Shown: positions 20,299 to 52,452, counted from the first letter of the stretch. The stretch: DNA of 64,000 nucleotides from Tubiluchus corallicola (GCA_030141605.1 JAQGDQ010000049.1:248001-312000); one strand, 5' to 3'. Notes: generated by a model from the letters alone, not told the origin. Numbers and translations: made by a program.

Positions 20299-23170
20299 TT
20301 TAGTTTATCAACTACAAGCTACCATATCTTTCAAATTATTTCAATTTTTTAAGGTACAATATGTATGTGAGAGGTATTTTTTATGCCTGTAGTGCAAATT
20401 TAAAGCATAATTTCAGCTTGGTTTGTCAACTACAAGCTACTTGCTATTCAACTTTTCAGTTTATTTAAGATTCAGTATGTTTGTGATTTACTTTTTATGC
20501 ATCTAGCGCAAATTTAAGCATAATTTCTACACAAATATAACTATCGTGTATCTATTGTATCCATGGTGGTGCAAATGTATCTTTGCATGTAGCTTGCAGA
20601 TTAATTAGCTACTGATTTACTTAGGTGACATGCATGTATATTTTAACTAGCATATTCATCAAATGAACATAATGTTACTGCTGCTACTCTAGAGCAGTCT
20701 GTCATTTTTGCAAATTGTTCATCGAATGATGATCTGATAGTATAGGCCTAGAACAGGCCTCAGATAGAGCAGTTACTGCAGTAGACTACTTCCAGCTAAA
20801 ATGATGATTTTCTTCTGGAATGATCAACAAAAAGTACGTGTATCAACAGTGCCGCCCCTAACATATGATACTGAAAGTGGTTTAAATTTTCCCATGCTTT
20901 AACAACCAAAATAATGTTTGGTGATGTTTAATTTCAATATTGCAAGTGCTATTAGAACTGCTTAAGATTTCACACCAAGCAAGTACATTTGTGGCACACA
21001 GGAAGAAAAACTACCTTACAATTTTACACACTCATTAGTGGTCAAAATTAGCATGCCATGCTATAAATCACCACTGCAGCCTGTACAGTGTGACTCATAA
21101 TGAAACGATCTGGTAGTGATTGTTAATTCACAAATGTAACAGATTCACTGGTATTATAACGACCCACGTCTGTACTATACTTTGTAAAGAAAATGAACTG
21201 TTTTTCCTACTGACCAATATTCAGGCAGAAATTTTGTTTTTTTCTTTAAAGAGAACCTTTTGGTTTTAGGCCATAGTTAAAGTACAAGTAAGTTTGGGAC
21301 TCTGTACTGCCAGGCAGTATGCAATCGGGTAGATACCGTTTCATAAATATCACTTTTTAAGTGGTCAATAAACAGAACTTGCTGAGATCAGGAATTTAAG
21401 AAACTAATTCAACTATGCAATACAAAAGACTGTCACTAATCCATCAAATGCAATTACCTAATGCAAATTCACTTTGTAAGTCAGCACTTCAATAAAAACA
21501 GCAGTACCAAAACTTTACCGAATTTTTTTCTACGAAGAAAACAAAACGAACTGTTTCGGTTCGGTAACTAAAATCTGGCGGTTTCCAAATTTTGTGCATC
21601 CCTAGTGGTGAACCTACAATAACATGTTTACATTTATCTCTTATAAATCCGTTAGAATGAATTACTATATTTAACAAAAATTACACTTTTAATAAATTAT
21701 ATAGGTGAAAAAAGTGGTAAACTCATGAAACTCAAAATAAGATATGGCAACCTGGTTAGAATCTTACAAATTCATCCCTGACACAGTCATATGACAAAAA
21801 AACTATATATAATAAAATTCCTACCTACCCAAAGTGTAAAATGACAACGAATTGGACACAAACATATTTTGTGTTGGGTCCTACATATTACAATCCTACT
21901 GGCATCACATCAAGAGTGGCAATATAAAATTTAAAAACTTTTTATTATAGCAGGTAGGAAATTTACCAGGAAAGAATATGTTACCCTTTTCAAAGAAACT
22001 GCACTCAAGCTGTCAAGCCAAGCTTGTGTGCCGTGACAATAGATATATACTTTGCTAGGATAATCAAAAGTTCACATTTAAACTCAAGTTCAAGGACATT
22101 TAGCAATTTTTCACACTAATGAAATTAATGCAAATTTTTCAGAAAATTACCCAGCAGCTCTGCTACTACTTGGAATTTATAGGTGGTAGCTTGGGGCAGC
22201 TCCTTCAATCGTTAATTATAAAAACTCAGAAACAGCTAAATAGCAAGATTGATAAATTCTTTATTGCCATTAAAACACATACAATTTTTTGACAAGCAAC
22301 TGACTATACAATGTATGATGCTAGAAACAATGTGGCAACCTATCAGTCAGTCATTTTTATTGTGATGACTAGACTGTCAATTGGCAAAAGGTTATTCTAA
22401 ACTGGAATGATGAATGCAGAACTCTAATGATTGGTGCTTGTCTCTTAAAAACTGAAATATAATAGGAGGCATGTAACACATTATAATATAAGCTGTGAAT
22501 ATATAAAGGTTTAATTAAATCCAAAGTGCTCACGCAAATAACGATATTTGTTGAAGCGTGTTTGACGTGTCTGACCTGACCGCGTGTATTGTTATTTAAA
22601 TATGAAACATAAATCAAAAGTCAAAAACTTACTGTTCTACTCACTGCTTTTACATAGACACAAAAACAATGACACGTATTAAACAAAACAACCGACTGTT
22701 TTGACTTTGTTATCAAATAAAAAAACAATGCGGCACAAATCAGTCATTTGCCGTCACGTGACGTTCGCGGCCAACAAAAATTTAGCAAGACATTTCGGAA
22801 CTATTTAAAGGTGCGGTTCGCTTCCAACTGTAACTGTTGACCATAGATTAGACAACATGAGCATGTCGAAACTACAATGCCCCGACATACCATGTGGGTT
22901 GGTGACTGGTGACAGCTAACAGAGGCGTCGGAGGGACTTGAATAATTTTGGATTTGAAACTTCAGGGGAGTTTACTTATTAAAAAAACGAATAACCATTA
23001 ACCAAGGAAAGAAGAAAGGGTTACTGGAGGTGTTAACTAATAATTCTGCCATACCCAAAACCATCTGTTTTTTATCAACTTAGCTTTAGTAAATTGGCAT
23101 AACTATCTATTTATTTGTAATTTCTTTTCTACTATAAATTTGATGAGGTAGACATGTTTTCTAGAAAAGA
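20299..23170. other. Spacer with possible transposon ends and a promoter-like patch
   Basis: No gene is supported. Sequence ending GTGCATCCCTAG at about 21593-21604 resembles the end of another hAT-type element, but I could not find its partner end. The patch 22740-22920 is unusually CpG-rich and is listed separately. Confidence 0.4.
22740..22920. promoter_or_regulatory. Candidate promoter patch with E-box
   Basis: A CpG-containing patch in AT-rich surroundings has CGTCACGTGACG (E-box/USF or CRE-like), then TATTTAAAGG about 45 bases later and a short open frame starting MSMSKLQCPDIPCG at about 22858. It could be the start of an unseen gene or the distal, bidirectional promoter of SNRPC if that gene has a 5' UTR intron. 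Weak evidence. Confidence 0.25.
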
Positions 23171-23174
23171 CTTT

Positions 23175-24330
23175 TTCCAATTCAATTCAATCAATTCAGT
23201 TTTATTTGCACACATACACACAATGTACATTGGCAAAGCAATACACGTTAAATAAACCGAAGAAATTACAATAAGCTGTGTGCAAAGTTATTTTCATAGA
23301 CAAATGTTAAGATATGGTATACTGATGCAAAAATCACAGTTACATAAAAATTGTATAATTTAGCAATGGAAAAAGAGAAATGGCTTAAAAGTAGTAGGTA
23401 GCTAAATGAAATATTATAAAAATAACACAATGACAGTTGAAAATAATTTGGTTAGAGCCTGCTGCCAAAGTGTTGATTTCTTCTTCTCTAGGAATCTCGA
23501 GTTGTTGCCAAAAGTTTCTTGCATTGATGTCATAGATGTATAGATTGTAACCAGAAAGCCTACTAAAAACAAAGAAACGGTATTAAAAACAAAGCCTACG
23601 AAAACAACTAACAAATATACATTATGCAATACAAAATTATACCTAGATATTAAAAATTCTCAACTCTTGAGTAGTTGAGTTAACATTGAAAAGGTTCAAC
23701 AAGGTGTAGCCAGTGTTAGCTTTTTGTTTTTCTTATTTGGAAATTTTTAAATATATATTCTCCAAAATGAATTATATCTTGTTGAACACTACTGTTAAAC
23801 AGTCACATGAGAGAGGTGGTGTTTCTAGAGAAAAAAAGTTAGACTGTGAGGTTCATTTTCATAATTTGTTCTATTTTCAGGACAAAGTGGGCAGTCATAA
23901 ATGAAGTGCATTTCACCTTCTGTTTTACGTTTTTTAGGTGAGGAGTTCTTGTTATGGTGCTTTTGTATAACGAGCACATTCGATTTACAAATCATGATCA
24001 GTCACTCGGAGTTTAGTGATAGCTTGTCTATGATTTTTGTCCTTAATAATGTTTAGGTAAGGCTCCATTTTGTATTTGCATTTTAACCCCCTGTAAAATC
24101 TAGGTTTGTTAACGCCTCCCTTATTCCTATCATCTTTATGAATTTTCATATCCCGCTTTTCTAATTTTGTTCAGGTTCTTGACTTTCTGAGTTATTGTCA
24201 TTGATTCATTCTCATATTCTGATGCATAGCTTAGGATAAGTTTCCATGTGGGCGAGAATAAAGCTGTATGACTCAGAGACGGGAAGATGGTGTTAAATAT
24301 AGTCTTTTTAGGTTTGTGGGCGACGGTCAA
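23175..24330 (-). pseudogene. Degenerate LINE 3' region
   Basis: On the minus strand, about 24060-23860 reads, through stops and one frameshift, KDKNHRQAITKLRVTDHDL followed by GEMHFIYDCPLC. This resembles the Cys/His block near the end of many non-LTR reverse transcriptases (R-Q-A-L-T-K-x-R ... E-x-H-F-L-F-x-C-P-L). The likely 3' end is the AATAAA plus TTGAA-type tail at about 23175-23215 (minus). Confidence 0.5.
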
Positions 24331-24600
24331 GCTAAATTTTGTATGATCTTTCCGGAAAATTTTTTTGGCAGAATTACTTTTTGCCTGACAAAAAAGGTAA
24401 TCAGAAAAATTTAATTTATTTCTCCGAAAGAACAGAAAGAAAATTTATTTTGAGAAAGCCAAAAACAAAATAAAAACAATATTGACACCTTAAAACTTGC
24501 GCCATTTTAAATATTTCTGATTTTTGGTTGTCATTATTCAAAAAACACTGTAGATAACTGGAGAAGAGCAGAAAGAGAAAGAACAAAAGAGGGTGAGGTG

Positions 24601-24603
<3 letters not shown>

Positions 24604-24667
<64 letters not shown>

Positions 24668-25060
24668 GAGAGAGGGAAAGAAGGAAGGAGAGAGAATGAT
24701 AGGGAAAGGAGAGCGACAGAGATAGAGGGATACGTAGCTGAGCGAACGAGAGGGTCGAGAGAAAGGATGAGAGAGGGGAAAGAGAGATCGAGCTCAGAGA
24801 GGGGGAAAGAGATAAAGAGACAGAGAAACAGAAAGAGAAAGGATGAGAGAGAGATGAGGGAGAGAGGTGGCAGAGAGAAGAACAAGAGGTTTGAGTGGGA
24901 TGAATTGAGGGAAAGTAAAACAAAGGGATAGAGAAGAGAAAGAGAGAGAGAACAAGAAGGGGGTGAGAGGGGACGGGGAGGAGAACAAGAGGTTTGAGAG
25001 GGATGAATTGAGGGAAAGTAAAACAAAGGGATAGAGAAGAGAAAGAGAGAGATCATTATT
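24604..25060. repeat. GA-rich purine tract
   Basis: A pure (GA)n run at about 24604-24663 grades into a 400-bp degenerate purine-only stretch. A direct duplication is visible inside it: GAACAAGAGGTTTGAG occurs at about 24880 and again at about 24983. Confidence 0.9.
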
Positions 25061-25490
25061 ATTATAAGTCTTTTAGTTAAAAATATGTTGTACAATTTAT
25101 ACACTTACACAAACACAGAGATATACATACATACACAAGCTGAAAAATTGACCTAACCCTCTATTTGCAGGGTGAAGTGGTGGTCATTTGATGTGAAGAC
25201 TGTTTCATCTTTCATACATAGCAGAAATAAAGATACATCATAGATAATTGACTGCTTACACATGTACATGAATTATACATCAGTAAAGTAGTACACAATA
25301 TACACAATAGTAATGTCTGATTACGGCATATTAGATTGGTAAGTGCATTATTTTCTTCTCTTTGACACAACAAGTAATAACGATGAATCGTTACATTACA
25401 TATATCCCAAATATGATGAAATGAAAACAATATTCATTTTTTACATATTTACACATTATTTACACAGTATGTTAGATTTTTTTGTTGTTT

Positions 25491-26655
25491 TTACAAGATA
25501 TTTGATTGAATCAAATCGTTTGTTATTTTCTGTAATAACTGTTTGACTCTATCGTTGCGACAGTGGTATATGTTTCTTATTTGTCGAGGCCAAACAATAT
25601 TTGCTAACTCCATTCTTGTGTTAAGGCCCACCAAATCACAGTCGAAAATCAAATGTTTAGGCGTTTGCCTGGCTGCCCCACAGGTGCATGATTCATTTTC
25701 TGTTAACCCCACTCTCTTATAAAAAGGTTTACAGCCTCGCTGAGGTAATAAATTTAATTTTTTTTTAGATTTTCTATCATATTTCTCTAGAGAAAAGTTA
25801 GATGTCTTTAAGTATATCTGCATATCATCTATTGGTTGTATACCCGCAGCTTGGTTTGAATGCATAATTTTTTCCATATCTCCGTAACATACTTATCTCC
25901 ATCACATTTGCTATATTTCAAGTTCTCTGCTGATAAGGCTAATATGCTTTCATTAGGTGCGACATCGACATTTTTTGCTATTTTCACAAATGATCTATAC
26001 TAAATGTATATTTAAATGTCCGACAATAAAGTGTTTGCAATCAATTGCTTAGCATCGCAAATGATCCAATTCGATTCTTTCTTGTTTAACAAGATCTTCA
26101 GTGGTCCCTGTCGCTGTCATTTAGAGGTCATACCAAATGTCATCAAATTTAGGCATCTAATCTGGTGTACATCTACAAAGGTGAAGCATGCAATAAAATA
26201 GGAAGCACTTTAATTTTAAACAAATCGTTATAGTTGCCATTTGCAATCCTTTATGTTCACGACAAAATTGTTTAATTTGGTGCCACTGAAACCAAGAGCG
26301 TTGTCTTATCTGATTAATGTGCTGAATGAAGTTTAAACGATTATCAAACTTTGCTGTTGTTGGCGTAATTAATTTGTTGGTTTCCAATCTTTAAATTCTA
26401 TGGGTTTGGTTCCCACTTAGAATCCAATGAGCAGTTGTATAATATGGCTTCCATCTTATTGGGAGCGCAATTGATTATCATATGCCATTTCTTAGTCCAG
26501 TTATGCTATTCATCACAACATTGTTGTGCTATATGTAATTTTCGTATGACGTTCTCTCCATTGTCAAGACTGAGCTGTCATCAGCATATTTGAATTTTTT
26601 GAAGCTCCTTCTGATATATCTGATATGAAAACCAAAATAAACGTGGTGACAGAAC
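25491..26655 (-). pseudogene. Degenerate LINE reverse transcriptase with YADD motif
   Basis: On the minus strand the catalytic reverse-transcriptase motif appears as FKYADDSSVLT (YADD codons at 26588-26577). It is followed, through frameshifts, by KKWHMIINCAPNKMEAI (about 26500), a thumb-like stretch in 26387-26157, and an open frame of 128 codons at 25877-25491 that ends with the Cys/His block CTCGAARQTPKHLIFDC. The order matches the palm, thumb and terminal zinc block of a CR1/L2/Jockey-like LINE. The upstream side stops at a GA tract at 26670. Confidence 0.7.
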
Positions 26656-26667
26656 TTACCCTTGAGC

Positions 26668-26668
<1 letters not shown>

Positions 26669-26742
<74 letters not shown>

Positions 26743-26830
26743 GAGAGAGAGACAGAGAGAGAGAGAGACAGAGAGAGACAGAGAGAGAGAGACAGAGACA
26801 GAGAGAGAGAGACAGAGACAGACAGACAAA
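26669..26830. repeat. (GA)n / (GAGACA)n microsatellite
   Basis: Pure GA for about 65 bases, then GA blocks punctuated by GACA. It directly abuts the 5' side of the reverse-transcriptase remnant. Confidence 0.95.
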
Positions 26831-27189
26831 TAGTTATAAGGAGAGTAGAGGAAGGGGATCAGAGAGGGTAGGAAGGAAAGGAGGTAATGAGGGAAAACCA
26901 AACAGAGAAAGAGAACGAAAGCCTTATTGTACTATAATAGCAGGTATAGCAATTAAAAATGTATTGTTAAGAAATATTTTTATGATTTTTATGTTAAAAA
27001 ATCTTTTTGGCAAATGTTTTTTCGGTGAAATTAGTTTTTCCGGAAAAATTTTTTGAGGGAAAATAATTTTCCTGGAAAAAATTCCTTGGCAAATCTTTTT
27101 TCTGGAAAATCGTTTTTCTCTGAAAATGTTTTCAGGGAAGCCAACCTAAACTGTTTAAAAATCAACAGCTGGTTTTAGCATGTGATGGT

Positions 27190-27264
27190 ATGGCGGCGAC
27201 CGAGAAGGAAGCGGAATTTCTCAATTTCTTCGTTTTTCTCCAGATTATGTGTTTTAAGTTCTAA
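27190..27264 (+). promoter_or_regulatory. Possible upstream open reading frame of HBS1L
   Basis: A 24-codon frame beginning MAATEKEAEFLNFF in good initiation context (GTATGG) ends 33 bases before the HBS1L start codon. It is a uORF only if the transcript starts upstream of 27190, which the sequence does not prove. Confidence 0.3.
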
Positions 27265-27297
27265 ATTCTGATACAACTGCATCAAAAAATATATAGA

Positions 27298-46242
<18,945 letters not shown>

Positions 46243-49200
46243 GCCACGTCTAAAACTATCCGTAATGTAGTCCAAATATCGTGAGGTTTGATAAGCTACG
46301 GAATTTCTTTTCATCTGTTTGCAAAGTATTTTCTTATACTGCTTGTAAATGTGTGAAAAATGCAAGTGGTGGGAACAGAACAGTGTTTAGCAACCAATTT
46401 ATGGGCAGTGGAAATTTTCGAGACTTCATTTTCGGTTAATTCGGCCTTCTGTGGCTTTTGGGAATCTTGTTGTGTGTATGTGGATTTGTTAGTGATCAGG
46501 GATTAATTAAAAGTCCAGCCTGTCGCATTGGCTTGTTGAAAGTTGCATATGTTAACTTCTGTGATTTACATGTGTAAAATATTAATTATGATTATGCACA
46601 TATGACTGCATCATAATGCTAACTCTTATGACTGTTCGTTCAATTTTATTACTGAAGTGAACATTGTATACGTTTTACAATAAAAAAATGCATTTGTTTA
46701 GTAATACTATTTATACAGATAATAAATTAAGGTTGTTGGTTGAGCTAGTTTGTTTGTAAGTGTAATTTTTTTCGGAGTCAATGGCGATTTACTTGAATGA
46801 CGGCACTTTTCTGAAATTTTTAACGAGTTGAAGCCATTCTGTTTTATTATTCAATGCAAAGGTATAGACTTGCTTCCTAACCCACTTAAACGGATTACAA
46901 AATCGTATTGTCAGTCAGAATGAGTCGGATTTGGAGTTAACCCTGCGCAGTCCCTTGCTTGTCCAAAGTCATTTGCTACATGAATCCGTTTTTGTCTTCT
47001 GTTTTCACAGAACATGCTCTCGAGAGCTCTCTTCATTGATCTAACACAGGCATTTTGTTCTAATGCTGAAGTTCCTGCTGCTGTTTCTTATATTTTTACC
47101 AACCGTTACTAGACACGACGGCTGCATGTCAACCACTTTTGGCTTCCGGCGTTTCATCTGTAAAATTCTTTAGCAACAAACTGCTTCTTTACCTAGTAGA
47201 ATTCTTACTTGCTTTAGGAAAAACATCAACAAATATCTGGTGTCACACTTAGATCAGTTGTAAGAACTGGCAAAACAGTTTTTTGCAAGGTCATTTGTTG
47301 TTCCAACTTGTAGTGAACATGGCTTGGTGTACAGTCACTCAATTGTCTGAATCTTTAAATTTTTGCAAAGCCAATGAAACTGATTTTTCAATATGTATAT
47401 TTTTTGTACTGATCCAAAACATTCCCAGTGATCACTCAAGGTACAGTTCTGCAGTTGAGGTACGAAAATATACAGATACAAAAGACTAACTTTATTTATT
47501 TATTTTTCTTATTTTATTCACAGTGCACTACTTTACATCAGTCAGCAAACAAGTTGGAAAAATATACATAATTTATAGACAAACTGTCACCGTTGTGCCA
47601 CTAAGGTACTTGTTCTCTGCAAACGATTACATATACAACATGATTATTCGTAAGTATCATCAGTTTTGTTTTATCCTGAAGTAACTCTGGAAAATTTACT
47701 TTTTGTAGTCAAAAAACTTACACATTACTGTCACCATTATACCACTAAGGTACTTCTTCTCTACAAACGATCACATATGCAACATGATTATTCATAAGAA
47801 TCATCAGTTTTCTTTATCCTGAAGTAACTCTACAAAATTAACTTTTTGTAGTCAGAAAACTTACACATTCCTTAAGCCCATAAGGCAAGTATGTGGGATA
47901 TGGTGAGACAGAAATTTGAGGAGAAGGACGTCAAATTACGCTATTAGATAAAAAGTAGCACTAAGATTACTTTGATGTGACAGCAAAATAATATTTGTGT
48001 ATCTGTCCTACTAACACACAGTGGTATTCCCATATTTGCAAGTGTAAATACCAAAATACAGCATAATGTGATAAGAAGATTAATTTAAGCAAATACTTGA
48101 CCATCCATTATGTGATTGTCAAATACTTATCGAGTTTTAGTGAGCAGTACCAAATTTTACAGTTGCTCTTAGTGTTCCAGAAGTAGCCACTTCTGTACTA
48201 CTCATCTAAATCGTGAGGAAGCACCGTCTCTTATGTGAATACACTTTTACCACAACACATATCTTGGAAATTATCAATATTTCAGTTTACGCTAGCATAA
48301 ATACACAAAATATAAATTTATTCTTTACATTCACTGAGCCCACCTACATAACTGTTGACTACAAAATTGTTATACTGTACATTAGTACATTATTGGACAG
48401 CATGTCATGTTTGAAATGGTAGATCCACCTTCAAATTGAGCTAACATAAATATAGAGGACTACAAATCTTTTCTAAACTATAAAACCCTGCAAAAAAGGT
48501 AATAAAAGGTTTTCCCTATTATAGCTGATTTATATTATCATCATATAGTTCTACAACTTTATTATACATGTTGGCAGTGTCATTCAGTTCTACTACATAA
48601 ATCAATGCATTAGAGATTTTGCAACATACGAGCATTTGTTGAGCAAATTTAATAGTTTTGCCTTCACAGTCTAATAAATTCTGCTTACAATCAGTTTTGC
48701 AAACACCTATTGCTATAAATTCTATGTCTCCAATAAAAATGACAAAACATTGAAAACAATGTTTTTATACTCAATTTACACAATAATCAAAAAGAAAACA
48801 ATTCGATAGAAATATAATTATAAAAATAGTTTAATACTATGTAGAATGTTCTTTATGGTGTTTTACATAAGTTATCTTTTACCTTCATTTGTATCCCTCT
48901 CATGATTCACCTGAAGGAGTTAAACAAAATTTATCTGATCTCATATCACGTTACACAAACGGCATCGTTTATGTGGGCACATTCGAACCCACATTTTCAT
49001 CCACTTGCTCATAATTTCGTGATAGACGTAACCTGAGCGATGATCCCTGTTGTAGGCACTTAAGACACGGACATCTCTCCAGTAGCCTCTGTGTTAATGA
49101 GCTGCATTAAGTAAAAATATAAAGTGTCAATTTCTCTTTGCTATACACATTTTAAAGCTTTATTATGAGTTGTGTAAAGTGTGACACGCATTGTAGTAAC

Positions 49201-50042
49201 TGCAAAGACAAATGAACAGCAATGTCCTAGAGACACAGGCTGCTTACGTTCCACTTAACTTTACATTTATAGTCAGCATTATTTGTTACTTTAAAGGCTG
49301 TTTTTTACTTTTGCTATCTGCCTGTCAAGTGGCTAACACTACTAAAATATCTAATTTTGTATGAAAACTTGATGTCTGCATAAACTAAACTTTTGTAAGT
49401 CGGAATTACATTTCTCGTTGTAGAAATGTGGGTTTTTTTACAATAATGCTACTTATTTTATATGTGTAATAGACAATTTTGCAAAAACTAAAATCGAAAA
49501 ACACAATATTAAATTAAACTATTAACAAAATCAATTATTACATAGAAGAAACCGGTTAAACAAACCCACAAGCTTGAATTTTGAGTATAGGGTAATTTTA
49601 TTTAAGTCAAAAACCGAACAAAAACAAACAAGCAAATAAACAAACAAAATAAACATCAAAGTATCAATAAGAAAAACAAGGCCTCAAACTCGTGAAATTC
49701 ACTTTCAAAACAAAACAAAGAACCTATGGAAAAATAGAATGATACGGATCACTTGCTGTATCATGTGTGTAACAATTGTGTAACAAGCCATGAAACCACT
49801 TCATAAGCAATATAAACCATGAAGAAAATAACATCCAGAAAATTTCCATTTTCACATTCAGCAGGATTCCAATCACCAACAATGAATTTAGAAATTATCG
49901 AAACTGAATGTTGGAAACTTTTATACATACTAATACTTTTATAACCTGCAGCTGTTTTCCTCTGATATTTCTCACACAAACCGTAATCGAAATTTCTAAA
50001 CCTAAGAAACATCATAGGCATTCTACAGACATAATATTAAAT
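46243..50042. other. HBS1L 3' UTR and gene-poor spacer
   Basis: After the HBS1L 3' UTR (AATAAA at 46679-46684) no gene is recognised. The notable item is the tandem duplication at 47583-47871. Short open frames here have no recognisable features. Confidence 0.5.
47583..47871. repeat. Two-copy tandem duplication, 144-bp unit
   Basis: Both copies begin ACTGTCACC (47583 and 47727), contain CCACTAAGGTACTT, CATATRCAACATGATTATTC, ATCCTGAAGTAACTCT and end AACTTACACATT. They differ by about a dozen substitutions and small indels. Confidence 0.9.
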
Positions 50043-50050
50043 TTGTTCAG

Positions 50051-50392
50051 TAGGGGTGAGCATTCTCTATCAGAAAGTGAATTCAAAATCGAATGGAATT
50101 TGTGACTTCCGAATTCGAATCAAACCGAATTTCAGTATTATGCATTCGAATTGAGCTGGAAAGATTTTCGAACCACCAGTAAAAAGCGGTCTTACAAAAA
50201 TCAAAAATATTACTCTATAATGTTCTGCAGTAAAATTACCAATGACATGTTTAAAAATTGTCCACAGAAATAAAGAACATGATGTGGTTGAAGTGCTGAA
50301 TTATTCAATTACTCGAATCTATAATTTTTGGTTTGAATCGAATTCGAACTAAAAAAACTCGTTCGAGCTCGAACGTCCGATGCTCACCCCTA
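50051..50392. mobile_element. Non-autonomous hAT-like element, 342 bp
   Basis: The left end TAGGGGTGAGCATTC and the right end read in reverse TAGGGGTGAGCATCG are inverted repeats of hAT type. Flanks TTGTTCAG (50043-50050) and CTATTCAG (50393-50400) agree at 6 of 8 positions. The interior is rich in GAATTCGAA-type words. No coding capacity. Confidence 0.7.
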
Positions 50393-51729
50393 CTATTCAG
50401 AAAGCACGTGTAGCAGCCTTTGGTACAAAGTAATTATTAAATGGCTCAACTGATACTTTCTTGGAGACTAGGGATTAAAATGATTATATCAGATATATCC
50501 ACAGCACTGAATTATACACCAAGTCCTGGAAGAAAATTAGTAATATGAGAAACATCAATTTGAAAGTTGACTGAAGTAGAGACATTGATTGTTGCTACTT
50601 CCACCACTGAAATGCTCACGCTTTTTAGGAAACTACGTATGCATTTGTATATATTTAAAAGGTTGTTTACATTGTAAGACATTTATGGTAGCTAGAAAAA
50701 TTTTTTTGAGCTGACACATAACAAACGTCACGGCATAAACGAAGTGAAATAGCACAAAAAAGTAAACATAATAATATAAATTGCTGTTCCGATTAGTCAA
50801 GTCAGTACAGTTTAATCAAAAGTCGGTCGAGCACGATGTTCGACGAAGTGCTCGATCATAAATTGATTGTGGTCATTGGTATATGTATTATTATTGTTTA
50901 GTATAAGAGTAAGAATGTGCATGCTTTACCACTCGAATCTGCCATTTTGATTAGTATAGGACAAAAAAATATATCGTTATTTCGAGGTAAAACAACATAC
51001 GAGATAAAACAACGGTCAAAACCTTAAAGTTTTAATTTCACACTGACACAACACCTTCAAATCGATTATCAGTTGACTATCAATCGTTTTTGAAGGTCTA
51101 TGATTGAACACGGAAATGAGACCGATTCCCAATGCTACTAATATGGGACAAATAGATAGCAGTCATAAATAATCATAGATAGCAGTCGTAATAAATTACT
51201 ATGCATCCTAAAACACATTCAAATTGTCAGCACAACAGATATCTTTGTTAAATAACCAAAATTTAAAAAATGAAATTCTATTCTATTTTATGCGGCATAA
51301 ATATGTATAAATATATTTATAAATATGTATATTTTGTATAAATATTAAATAGATGAAAATAGTGTGGCATAGAATAAAATTTATTTTATTTTTTACATAG
51401 CGTGCAATTAATTGCATTCACAATACATGTATTTCCATAATGGTCCATACACCATAATGGCAAATTACCAGTGGTCATACAGTCTCTTTAAGGAAGTTTA
51501 TGCTATTAAAATATTTAGGCAATTAATATTACCTGCCTTCAGTTTCATAAAAGTCATAAGTCTTATAAGTGTGTTTGACATAAAGTATAAAGAAATTTGA
51601 TAAGTGACACTTGTTCGCAAAGACAAGTATTGGACAGGATTAGATGTGTTTTCCAGTTATTCCTTCCAAAATCAAGCTAATTGGTATGGCACTTGATATT
51701 TAGGCCTACTAATGTAGAATTAATTCACA

Positions 51730-52173
51730 AGGGGGCCATCCACATATAGCGATATGAAACTTGGGGTAGGTAGGAGGCAGGGGACATGATAATGCCATTC
51801 TAACACAAGTTAACTAAGTGATTTAGTCTTGATATCATTAGTCTTGACATCTGACCTCGCTTTTTTCAACTTTGCACTTTTTCTGCAGAAATTTGCAGAA
51901 TGAGTTGATGAGAATGAGCTCAGTGAAATAGGGCTGCCACCACCGATGTCAGTAGAATCCACAATGCTTTCCCGTTAATTAACACAAGTGATGTTGTTGC
52001 CTGTTCTTGGAAGGAGGAAGAATAAAATGTACAAAAAGCCATGTCAGTGTGATATCGATATCAATAATAGGGGTAGGTAGGTGGTAGAGCATATGATAAC
52101 ACTATTGTAATGCAAGGTAGGTAAGTCGTCGAAATCGGCTGAAAACTTCATATCGTTATACGTGGATGGGTCC
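51730..52173. mobile_element. TIR element with internal direct repeats, 444 bp
   Basis: GGCCATCCACATATAGCGATATGAA at the left is matched in reverse at the right by CCCATCCACGTATAACGATATGAAG. Inside, two direct repeats start GGGGTAGGTAGG (about 51764 and 52069) and share ATGATAA..CATT/CTATT..AAG. No clear target duplication and no coding capacity. Confidence 0.6.
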
Positions 52174-52359
52174 ATTTACTTCCAATCACAGAGGAAATTC
52201 TGCTATTATATTTTAATGAATTATTCAATTGAAACAGATGATCGGACTTTCATCCTAACTGTTTAAAATTTTAGCAATGAGTGAAGAATGTTTTAAAGAG
52301 GTGGAAAGTCTCCGCACTGAGGAGGGAACAAAAAACTGGGCATATTTTTTTTGGCTAAA

Positions 52360-52399
52360 TATACCTTAAATATATACCTTAAAAATACACCTTACCTTT

Positions 52400-52430
<31 letters not shown>

Positions 52431-52452
52431 CCTTTTAAATATACCTTAAAGT
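52360..52452. repeat. ATACCTTAAA minisatellite with (TA)n
   Basis: Several copies of a TATACCTTAAA-like unit surround a (TA)n run at about 52404-52432. Confidence 0.8.

Noticed and set aside
21540-21610. Complete hAT element ending GTGCATCCCTAG
   Set aside because: The opposite inverted end could not be found nearby, so no element is called.
23414-23629. Hydrophobic minus-strand frame that could be a membrane protein exon
   Set aside because: No splice partner or family pattern; lies within LINE 3' debris and AT-rich sequence.
24534-25104. Ser/Leu-rich minus-strand open frames
   Set aside because: They translate the GA purine tract and have no independent coding evidence.
26625-27056. Arg/Glu-rich open frame of 143 codons
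   Set aside because: It is an (RE)n translation of the GA microsatellite.
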